DNA from: Schoenoplectus triqueter
Lineage: Eukaryota > Streptophyta > Magnoliopsida > Poales > Cyperaceae
Assembly (NCBI GenBank): GCA_964058805.1
Contig: CAXKVV010000819.1
Coordinates: 1-28,018 of the forward strand
DNA length: 28,018 nt
Direction: 5' to 3'
The position numbers and the translations under genes were made by a program. Below the pieces are notes generated by a model. It was not told where the DNA came from and ran no database searches. It was given only the letters and a program-made list of their open reading frames with translations. Positions 19,921-28,018 of the stretch are shown one piece after another. Every line of letters begins with the position of its first letter. Position 1 is the stretch's first letter.

Positions 19921-21029
19921 TTTACATTTTAGAGGTGATTAAATATGCTCACACAAGGGATGTAGAGTAACACAGTGATCTTGCACAAGTAATGCAACAT
20001 TCAAGATAATTAGTCGGGACAAGAACACCTTGACGCTCGTTGACGAATGACCAAGACTGTGACGTCAATACAAGAAATATGTCGACTTTAAGAGAGAAGA
20101 ACACCACGATGTCCAAAAGAGGTGACATCTTAATGACTCGGTGCCATGAACAAGTAATTCATGACCAGTTGAGCTAGTAAGACTGAACTAATTCGTCGAT
20201 AAGTTTGTCTTCTAGTTCATCTCCCAAGATTGTAGGATTGAATCGTTCTGTAGTTGATTCATCCACAAAACAGTGAATATGAACCGTTCTGTAGTTGGTT
20301 CTTTCACTGACACACGCCTCAATGTCAAATTGGCTCAGTGCTTCATGTTTGACTTTGTGTGTAGTTGTGTTCCTAGGTTTATGAATCTGCTTAGTGCTTG
20401 GAATTCATGATCTAGAAGATCAGTGAGAGGAAATACGTGGGCCAAATCCACCTGTCTCCTGATTCACCAACCTCAAGATCAACCGGCTAAGTGCTTCGAG
20501 TTGTATTTTGTGTGATTGATCGTTGACTAGTAAAGATTAAATCGTTCTGTAGTTGGTTTATCTTCTAAGTCAACTAAGGTCGAGTTGTTCTGTAGTTGAC
20601 TCACCTTTCGTCTCTCTGCGAAGGTCAATCTCATCTGTTGATAAGATTACATCCTAGAGCGGTAAAGATTGAACTGATCTGTAGTAAGTTCATCTTTTCA
20701 CCACCCCATCTCACTGGACTGACCCTAATCACAGACGCATATGACCACTTGACCATCATTTAACTATACTATTTGCTTCTCCCTTTTAAAGATCCAGAGG
20801 TGCATCGAGTTTAACAGCCCAGGGTAATTAATGGTGGGGGCTTGCGCCCACCGGAATCTACAAGAACTCACAATCACTAAAAACCCCCTAAATTGGTCTA
20901 AAACGGTAGAATTAACCGACATTAAACAAATGCACGCTTAGAAGGGATCTCCGTGTCCTTCTTCCGCATCCCATCGCCAACACCACAGGAAGGCGGTGCG
21001 GAGCGCGCGAAAAAGGGTCGCACAATGTT

Positions 21030-22940
21030 ATTGAATAAACACTTAGAAATATAAATTTTAAATATATTCAATGTTAAAGAAACATATATGCTAGCAAACA
21101 ATAGAATTAATTATTTTTGAAAGATAGACAATACAACTAAATATATAATATTTTATATATAATGAATAAAATAGAAAAATTAGGTCATTTTAAGAATTAA
21201 ATTATACTTTAAATATATTACACTAATTTATTTTAACTAAGGAGAGAGAAAAACTATACATGAGTTATTGCATCACGATAGATGAAAAGATTTAATGAAA
21301 ATCAACAGTATAAACATCGATGACGTGGAATAGCTAAATGACTTAGCATCCTAACTCATTTTATGTATTATAAATTTGATTTTCCGAATTTATTGTTTAT
21401 GCTCGATCAACATTTTTTTTGGCATAAGCCCGTAGGCATATTAATATATACATTGAGTCAAATTTACATAGGCAGCTAATACTGCACATCAGGAAAGAGA
21501 GGGAAATAAACATTTGGTAATTTTGATATTCAATCAAACTTAGATGTTCTTCATGAGCTTTTTTTGGGGGGATTCACAAGTAGAATCGTAGAATATGAAC
21601 TACTACTTGCAATTTTATAGAAATCCTTGTATTCAAAATATATCGGATGGTATCTCAAGTATTTAAATATCGGATTTAATTCAAATAAACGGATTTGATG
21701 AGAGAAATTCTGTTAATTATACTACTTAAAGATGCCATTTGGTCGATGGTCACTGGATATTCCTTTTCATCCATATGACAAACTTTTCTCATTGCACTAT
21801 TTTATTTCTCTAATAAGTAATTCATATTGTCCGGAATTAAAAATAAAAATAGGTAAAACAAAAATCTCTTGCAACAATGGCAATTTTCTGTACTTTAGAA
21901 AGACTTCTTAAACTTTAGATTCTGATTTTAATCTTTTGGGTATGTAGATAATAACATTTTATTTTTAACTGAAAATGAAACATCTGAAATTTCAAATATA
22001 AATATTAATTTGTTTGAAGAAATAAATATATATATATGTAACTTGTTAAACTGGTCAAGATCAACTGCTCATATAATCACGTTCTATGAACCAAATCTAA
22101 TTCTAGTTTTTTTAGCTCTGTGCATCTTCATTGAGTTTAATTTACTAAGAATCTGGTGCTCAATTCAAATACAAGGAAGGATGTGATATCTAGTAGACGA
22201 TCCCCCGAGTATATATGTAATTAAAAAGCAGCACATAGGAGATGTATAGGACTCGTGATGTGATATTATTATTAGTTAAAAGTGTGGAGTGTGTTGGAAG
22301 CCAAGGACAGGATGCTAATCCCACTTACTGGCTAATGATAGGCGTAGTTGATTAGAAGGACCCAAGAAACCACTAGCGATGGATAATTTCCAATATAGAA
22401 TTAAAAGTTGATAGGCGTAGTTTTTAAGTGGGATCTCTCATAAGTTTACTTATCCCGAATATTATAAAAATATTGTAAAATATTAAATTTCAATTAATTC
22501 CTACGAGTACACGTTAAAATTAAATCAGAAAGGCTTGCACTTGAAGCGTTGCCTAAATTTCAACTAGCAACTTCTAAATACATGCGCCCAGCCAAACAAT
22601 TCGAAGTGAATGTTTTCAGATTTTCAAATATAGTTTTGCTTATTTTTTCAAAACAAGAATATCACTATATTTTTTTATAAAATTTGCGGTAGACAATGTT
22701 TTCTATCTAAATCACTTAAAAAAATTTCAACGTTTCAAATAATTTTTTTTATAAAATGCGCAATGACCGAACAGTATAAACACCAAAAAGAAAAAAAATG
22801 AAGAATCATACCAGCTGACGGTATCCATTTAGATGTTGTGGACGCTTATCAAAATGAGCTTTGGATCGGATAGTATAAAGTATAAACACCAACAACAGCA
22901 ATTTTATTTAGTAAATAAAAAAAAGCAAAAGAGGCCTGAT
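21030..22940. other. AT-rich intergenic DNA, no gene recognised
   Basis: No plausible reading frame is present. A GATAGGCGTAGTT word occurs twice, at about 22338 and 22411. The stretch 22789-22860 (CATACCAG..ATGTTGTGGACGCTTATCAAA) has a weak relative at 26470-26560. Nothing else was recognised. Confidence 0.5.
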
Positions 22941-22954
22941 TGCCTATTTTTTTC

Positions 22955-23020
22955 CCGCCCTGACTAGGTCCGAGTTTTGAACTCGGGTCCATCCCCCCTA
23001 TAACCAGTGCGTAAACTCTT
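22955..23020 (-). mobile_element. tRNA-like head, probable SINE remnant
   Basis: On the minus strand 22986-22970 folds as a perfect T-arm: CCGAG, loop TTCAAAA, CTCGG (5-bp stem, 7-base loop). This is the B-box position of a tRNA. Upstream, 23014-23001 reads TTACGCACTGGTTA, which resembles an A box (TAGCGCAGTTGGTTA). A full tRNA cloverleaf is not evident, so this looks like a SINE head and not a functional tRNA. The SINE body would run toward lower coordinates; no end or target duplication was found. Confidence 0.45.
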
Positions 23021-23199
23021 TCTCCTCCCTCCCATTTTTCTCTCCCACCCACCCCTCCGCCCCTTCTTTTAAACCGAATTTTTTTTTTCCTAATTTCAGT
23101 TGATCTATCCCATTTTTGCTGTAATTTGAAAATCGTTTGCGCTAAACTTTTTATCGTTCGGAGGATGAAACTGTATTTTTTTCATATTTTGTTGGCGGT

Positions 23200-24578
23200 G
23201 TAGTTGTAGAACTGAGGAACCTCCACTAGACGGTCCCGAGCCTCAATTGCGGCCTTCATACGGTGTCAAATGGACGACACGACACTGTTCAAGTACACGC
23301 CGCGACATGGAAGACTCGGACATTTTTGAGATTAGTTCGAGAATTTGCAGGATGACAGCGACAATTGGATGTCGTACAATGTCTATCACTATAATTTGCC
23401 TTAAGTGTACCACGTGCATTACAATTCGTAAGTTTCTAAAATCTATAAAATTTATGTACTTCAATTTAACGTATGCAGGTGAAAGTGTCATGTGTGGATG
23501 ATTCACTTTTGTATGGTCGAGAATCACTATTCAGATAGAGTCATGAGGCGGTTCGATCTTTTCCAGTAGGTTCCTCCGCCGGCGCCGATCGATTACCAGC
23601 AAGTGTTAACTTATCATAAAACAAGCACACATCAGGAGGATGTAAAGGGAAAAATGTTGTTTGGGCAAAATATTACTGGTGGGCATAGGACGAGATCGAG
23701 CTGCCTATCACGGAGTCGCGACCATACGACTATGCATAGAACTATACGCACATGGGGTGATATTATAAGAGAGAGATGACTACAATATGGTACGAAATAA
23801 ACACTGACAAGCACTTGAACCAGCCGTTATCGCACCCCGAGGAGCTTGTGGATGGGTTATCCTATGTACCACATTCACACCAGAATGTCCAAGCGGTTGG
23901 CATTTAACCAAACTATTTATTCTTAATTAAACTCTTCATATAACTTGTGCTATAGAATAAAAAAAAATGTATATGCAGATGTTCTGTTTAGTGAAGAATA
24001 CAGCCACCGCCTTTGGTTGGCTTATGACGTCCGGACATTTATGGTTTGGCAAGCATGAATTGCGTCAGATAAAGCATTTGATGGGCGATTTAGGGTATCC
24101 TGATATCTTCATTAAACAGAACATCTACATCTACATTTTTTTTAAATTGTCAATATTTAATTTTTCTATTTAATTTGTAGGTATTTTTAATTTAATTGAT
24201 TTTTGATAATTTAATTAATGTAAATATGTGTAATTTACTTGTGCAGGTCTTCCGACGGATCCTGAGTACATCGATATCTCTGCCGCTGACCGTCTGATTC
24301 ACAACCCACTTTACCCGGCGCTGACGACTGATGAGTTCGACTTATTTCAGGGAGATATCATGTCATACTCTCAGCTAAGCCTCGATCCGGGTGTTGGGAT
24401 ATCCGGTACTCAATATAATGCTCCTCGCGCATCATCGTATGGCACTCATTGTTCGTCCACCCGAGTGCCCAAGATGCAAGCACCGACCAACGCAAGACAC
24501 AAGCGCTCTCGCCGTGAAATCCGACCAAGAGACATATACAACCCGTCTCTCATTACGAGGATGTTTCGTAAGCGTTGA
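23200..24578 (+). pseudogene. Plant-mobile-domain (MAIN-like) gene remnant
   Basis: A decayed, apparently spliced gene. Around 23485-23553 the frame reads WMIHFCMVENHYSDRVMRRF, the conserved plant mobile domain core (like IxFxxVExHxxxRVxRQF), then DLFQ, a TAG stop, and VPPPAPID, equivalent to the family's Q-x-IPP stretch. After frame changes, WYEINTDKHLNQP (about 23790-23830) matches the usual WYRxxTRxxI..P element. Upstream, DNWMSYNVYHYNLP (about 23345-23390) fits the family's 'W.PY' segment. Likely introns: 23428-23478 (GTAAGT...TGCAG, only 51 bases), one ending at 23978, and one ending at 24246. The last exon (24247-24578) is open, starts GLPTDPEYIDIS, is Arg-rich near its end and stops at TGA 24576-24578. 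At least three stops or frameshifts break the rest. Such domains occur in MAIN/MAIL proteins and in Mutator-like and gypsy elements; no Mutator ends were found here. Confidence 0.7.
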
Positions 24579-25027
24579 TATTTTTTTCAGAGACTGTTGT
24601 TTATATATGTACTTTATTTTCTTATTTATGGTTTGAAATTTAGTTTTTCTTTTTTATGTTTTGACATTAACATCTGACAAATTTTTCATATAACATAATA
24701 ATTTTTAAATTATTAAATCATTCAATAATTTTACTTTAATATACAATCATTTAAATATTTTATTTTATTTCTAAACTTAATTAACAGCAAAAAAAAAAGC
24801 TGGATTGCAAACTTAAATCTGGTTGGGATGCGTTAAAAAAATTAATCATATCATTTTTTTTATTTACTAAAAAAAATCTGCCAACAACATAGTCATGCGA
24901 AGCGAGACACCGGTATTCATGAGCGATTGCGAGAAAAATAATATATCCTGTGCTTGTATATAAGAGTCATGTCGTTGCCAGCTAGACAACATCCCACAAA
25001 ATTGGGACCCACTGATCTGAACCTTCA
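24579..25027. other. AT-rich spacer, nothing recognised
   Basis: Downstream of the plant-mobile-domain remnant lies AT-rich DNA without a credible frame. An A-run at about 24788-24798 follows TTAATTAACAGC. No terminator or repeat was identified. Confidence 0.4.
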
Positions 25028-25035
25028 GGCATTGC

Positions 25036-25465
25036 TAGGGTGTCAATTGGTCGGATCAGGTTCAGATCTGATCATATTATTTTATTATTTTTTTATCTGG
25101 TTTGAATCCGATCTGATTAAATTAAGATAAAAAAAATTTTGATTCATATCTGACTTGATGGGTCACGGGTCGATCCGATATGACCCATTGAAAATAATTA
25201 AATATTATTTAATTATGTTTATATAATTTTAAGTAATACAATATTAATTAATTTATAATTAATCTTAATTAGTATATAATTAGTGTATATTTAAGCTTTA
25301 ATTGGTACTAAATCATAAAATTACTTCAAAAAACATAATTAATCGGGTTGGGTAGATCCGAACCCGACCCGATTCGGGTCAAAAAAATCAAACCCATATC
25401 CGACTTGTTTATCTTCGAGTCGGGTCGGACTAACCCGTCGGTTGGATCTATAATTGACACCCCTC
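25036..25465. mobile_element. hAT-type miniature element (MITE), 430 bp
   Basis: The ends are TAGGGTGTCAATT (25036) and AATTGACACCCCTC (25465), imperfect terminal inverted repeats of the widespread TAGGGGTGTCAA hAT type. They are flanked by an 8-bp target duplication with one change: GGCATTGC (25028-25035) and GACATTGC (25466-25473). Subterminal GGTCGGATC/GATCCGATC and CGGGTCGGGT words occur in both orientations, as in other members of this type. The middle is AT-rich and non-coding; the open frame at 25348-25635 runs through its end and is not a gene. The 8-bp duplication supports hAT over other superfamilies. Confidence 0.85.
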
Positions 25466-25473
25466 GACATTGC

Positions 25474-26870
25474 ACTTATCATTTGCTGAATTTCCATATA
25501 TTCCTGATGACTTTATCTTCTATCGTTGTACATAAATATAGAGAGGGAAGTTCTCTTGATTTGTTTCTTCCTTTTTTTTTTCAAAATAAATTTAAGATGG
25601 AAAAAAGGCACTATCCAAGAATAAGTCAGCAATAAATGCTATTTGTACAAACACGTAATGTTGATATCTTCGCCATGTAGCTTCAAAGTTGGAAAATTCT
25701 TTTCTCACGGAGACAGAGAAAAAATTGTGATCAAATATAAAGGAATCTTCACAAATTTTGCATCTTATTCACATACTGAACATGTCAATTTCAAGTTTCC
25801 ATCTCTATGAAGCACTTATTCACATACCCGGAATAAATGATAGATGATATCTTCACAAATACACATTTCAGAGATACCAAACAACACGGCCTATTCTTAA
25901 CCAAGATATCTCCAATGCAATATTCTCTTCTTAGTAATATGTTTCAATTTGTAATATTCTCTCCCAAAAAATTGGAAGCTCCTATAGACTTATAGGAATC
26001 AGGGAAATTTTCCATGGGTTCAATTCCACTAGGACTTTTCATTATGAAATCCGAACAATAATCTATTGTGAATCAATTTTAATGGATGTTGAATCGACTG
26101 ATAATTTAGGGCAGAATGTATTGTGCTTCAAGTAGCAGAAGCTCAACTTAGTATGAACAAGTCCTTTTCAGATATGTTGGATATAGTAATTATTGTTGGT
26201 TTTGCATTGATAATTATTTTTCCATGAAAAGAGATATTTAATTTCATAAAAAGGTCCACACATTTTTATCTCCTGCTGTTTTTGGATATACAAAACAATT
26301 ACTAGTTTCACGGGAAATTTCTTTTAATTCAGTGACTACTGCTATTGCATCCCTTGCTAACATTATAATACTTTAACTGGTAGGTATAGGAACCAACAAA
26401 GGATATGATGAAAATATGTAAACACATTATATCATGCAAATTAAAAAAAAAAACATATCATGACAGGAGTCAGCATCATACATTTCAATGTTGTGGATGC
26501 TTGCCAAATAAATGATTCTGTTCTAACAGTCTAAAAACGAACAGAAAAAATGAATCACACCAGGTAGAAGCAGTTTTCTCAATCACAAACTGTGTTGCAC
26601 GAGTGCGGATATGAATATCGTATCCGATACAGTGCAGGTACAATGATATAATATTTATTTAGAAATATAAGATACGAGTGCGATTGCATTTAAATAAAAA
26701 TATATATTTAATAATTAAATAAAGAATAAAAATATATTAATTAACTAGTTAATATTGTTTCAAAGTCTAATTTTAAAAAAACTTGAGGGTTATACAAAGA
26801 AATTTTTTCTATAAATTAATAAATATCAACGTTGCAAGTGGAGAATCCTGATTAATGACATGCAGTGATA
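25474..26870. other. Intergenic DNA, unrecognised
   Basis: No frame, repeat array or element end was identified. The block has somewhat less skewed composition than its neighbours, which could mean an old, unique fragment of a gene or intron, but no motif supports this. At about 26600-26690 are GCGGATATGAATATCGTATCCGATAC words related to a stretch at the window end (27920-28000). Confidence 0.4.
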
Positions 26871-26872
26871 TT

Positions 26873-27002
26873 TGAAATATGTTATCTCTATTGTAATTGG
26901 CGAATCCCAATTGTACAGTCAAGCAATAAGTTATTTTTGAAATATGTTCTCTCTATTGTAATTGGCGAATCCCAATTGTACAGTCCAGCAATAAGTTATT
27001 TT
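26873..27002 (+). repeat. Recent 65-bp tandem duplication
   Basis: Two 65-bp units, TGAAATATGTT(A/C)TCTCTATTG through GCAATAAGTTATTTT, start at 26873 and 26938. They differ at only about two positions, so the duplication is young. Each unit also holds the inverted pair CAATTGTACAG and GTAATTGG..CCAATTG. Confidence 0.92.
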
Positions 27003-27007
27003 AAGTC

Positions 27008-27662
27008 AAAATTGAATATATATCCTCCTCAACACATTTCAATTTGAATATTTATTCCTCCAAATTTAAAAATTATATATTTATCTCTCAAAATATCAAA
27101 ATCTTGGATATTTACTCAAATTACTATTATCCTCATAAAAATTGAATTAATAATTAATTAAAATTATAAAAGAACAAAATACCCCTCCATCAGTTAATAA
27201 CTCACCTCAATTTCGCTGAGATCTAGCAAATTGAAAAGCGTTAATTTTATCTTTACCATCTAATTAAGTTAAATAGTATGAATTTCAAAATTTAATTTTC
27301 TTCACCTCTCAAATCTGAAACTCTCAACAAACATATATCTTTTTATTCACAGTCAAGATCTAGAAGATCCCGTCACATGTGTCTCAAGTAGGTTGCTGGA
27401 GCTCGATCAGTCTTTCATAGAGGCTGATGGTTATGTTGAAGGTTGTTGATTATCCCTTCTCGAGCTTGTGGAATCCATAGAAAATAAAGGGCAAAATTAT
27501 TTAAAGAGACTATGTAGATTTAACAAAATAGTGGGAATGTGTGATATTATAATTTTAGTTAATTATAATTTAATTTTTATGAGGATAATAAATATCTAAT
27601 TTTCAAATTTGAAGAAATAAATATCCAAATTAAAATATATTGAGGGATATATACTCAATTTT
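27008..27662. mobile_element. Long-inverted-repeat element, possibly a Mutator-type MITE
   Basis: The left arm starts AAAATTGAATATATATCC (27008) and the right arm, inverted, starts AAAATTGAGTATATATCC (27662). Similarity extends at least 85 bases and reaches TTATCCTCATAAAAATT-A (left about 27130-27146, right about 27580-27565). The A/T-rich arms with GGAG(G)AATAAATAT-like words resemble long-TIR non-coding elements. The middle (27190-27490) is less AT-rich and includes GATCTAGAAGATCCCGTCAC. I found no convincing target duplication, so the superfamily is not settled. Confidence 0.6.
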
Positions 27663-28018
27663 TCCTTGTTTTAAAGAGGTCTGCCTCTTCTGGTGTCCGG
27701 AACATCAGAGGGTTTGCTCAAACTTAAGCCCCAACATAGGCAAAATAAAAAAAACGTTTTGAGCGCTGGAGTGTCTATAAAAGAAGTGTCGACTATCCGT
27801 CAGTTTTCTCTATTCTCAAGGACCTCAATCAGTGGACTCCATCAATCTTTCGAGGGTGGTACGAATAACCCATGCGGATCGTTGACCGAACTCATTGGTC
27901 AAAAAATTATTTTTTATTTGATACGTCAGGTGGTGTGTCTGATACGTATCGTATACATATCCTGTGCTGCGAAATTATATCGGATACGCATTCGATACGC
28001 TCCGGGAGCGGTAGTTTT
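27663..28018. other. Window-end stretch, unidentified repeat-like DNA
   Basis: Contains GATACGTATCGTATAC and CGGATACG..CGATACG words (27940-28005), partly self-complementary and similar to those at 26600-26690. This may be the edge of another dispersed repeat that continues past the window. Confidence 0.35.
27776..27783 (+). promoter_or_regulatory. Possible TATA box
   Basis: TATAAAAG lies after GAGCGCTGGAGTGTC and before a pyrimidine-rich stretch (27801-27825), an arrangement like a plant core promoter. There is no downstream gene in the window to confirm it. Confidence 0.22.

Larger units (their letters stand above)
14993..21024 (+). mobile_element. Element X copy A, main segment
   Basis: This continues copy A after element Y. 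The plus strand ends GGGTCGCACA at 21024, followed by target copy ATGTT (21025-21029) matching 1863-1867. Together with 1868-2467 the copy is about 6.63 kb. Blocks match copy B in inverted order: 14993-15720, 15720-16100 (motif block), 16200-18260 (diverged middle), 18440-18620 (GGGCCC-rich), 18700-19920 (AT array), 19930-20720 (GAACCGTTCTGTAGTTGG units), 20740-21024 (terminus, with TGGGGGCTTGCGCCCACCGG at about 20834). Copy A lacks the expanded 37-bp and 62-bp arrays and the duplicated terminus. No coding domain is seen; the minus-strand frames at 15741-16037, 16204-16500 and 17847-18035 are not recognisable genes. Confidence 0.85.

Noticed and set aside
6724..21024. One giant foldback or long-TIR DNA transposon with 6-kb arms
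   Set aside because: Each arm end has its own TG...CA boundary and a distinct 5-bp target duplication, and copy A continues at 1868-2467 beyond the Y insertion; a nest of separate insertions explains all of it.
22970..22986. Functional tRNA gene
   Set aside because: Only the T-arm is intact; acceptor stem, D-arm and anticodon arm cannot be folded.
23247..23527. Opposing open frames of 84 and 94 residues
   Set aside because: They are shadows of the decayed plant-mobile-domain exon read in wrong frames; the family motifs lie in another plus-strand frame.
25640..26450. Organelle DNA insertion
   Set aside because: Composition hinted at it, but I could not match any plastid or mitochondrial gene motif.

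Overview
The window is repeat-dominated intergenic DNA from a flowering plant. It is AT-rich, with a CACTA (En/Spm) DNA transposon end, a Tekay/Del-like Ty3/gypsy LTR, a hAT-type miniature element and a decayed plant-mobile-domain gene. A monocot is my guess from the repeat style, but I cannot prove it. I see no intact conventional protein gene, rRNA, functional tRNA or CRISPR. The long open frames mostly fall in tandem repeats or low-complexity DNA.

The main result is a three-layer nested insertion, solved from target-site duplications (TSDs). Element X copy A (1868-2467 plus 14993-21024, about 6.6 kb, TG...CA ends) is flanked by the 5-bp TSD ATGTT (1863-1867 and 21025-21029). It was split by element Y (2468-14987, Tekay-like LTR with TG...CA ends, TSD CTAAG at 2463-2467 and 14988-14992). 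Y was in turn split by a second, inverted copy of element X, copy B (6724-14161, about 7.4 kb, TSD GTCGT at 6719-6723 and 14162-14166). Removing the insertions in order rejoins each older element. Order of events: X-A, then Y, then X-B.

Element X looks like the novelty here. Both copies are bounded like LTRs, carry no recognisable gag/pol, and are built of modules: GC-rich terminus, tandem arrays, about 1 kb of AT-rich array, a block dense in G-box and GTGGGNCCCAC motifs, and a pair of tandem units of about 244 bp near the other end. All four of these units (two per copy) have a TATAAATA box followed, exactly 35 bp from box start to stem start, by a hairpin. The stems vary with largely compensated changes, while the loops keep a purine GAGAGA core. 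This suggests a structured RNA 5' end on the transcript of a giant solo LTR or large non-coding retroelement.

Layout: 1-1103, CACTA end with a decayed minus-strand gene; 1104-1862, AT-rich DNA with a SINE-like fragment; 1863-21029, the nest; 21030-23200, AT-rich DNA with a tRNA-like SINE head; about 23200-24578, plant-mobile-domain pseudogene; 25036-25465, hAT MITE; 26873-27002, a 65-bp duplication; 27008-27662, inverted-repeat element; the rest shows nothing I recognise. The parts interact as genome parasites rather than a pathway. The two X copies lie in opposite orientation with only about 0.8 kb between them, so read-through RNA could fold into long double-stranded RNA.
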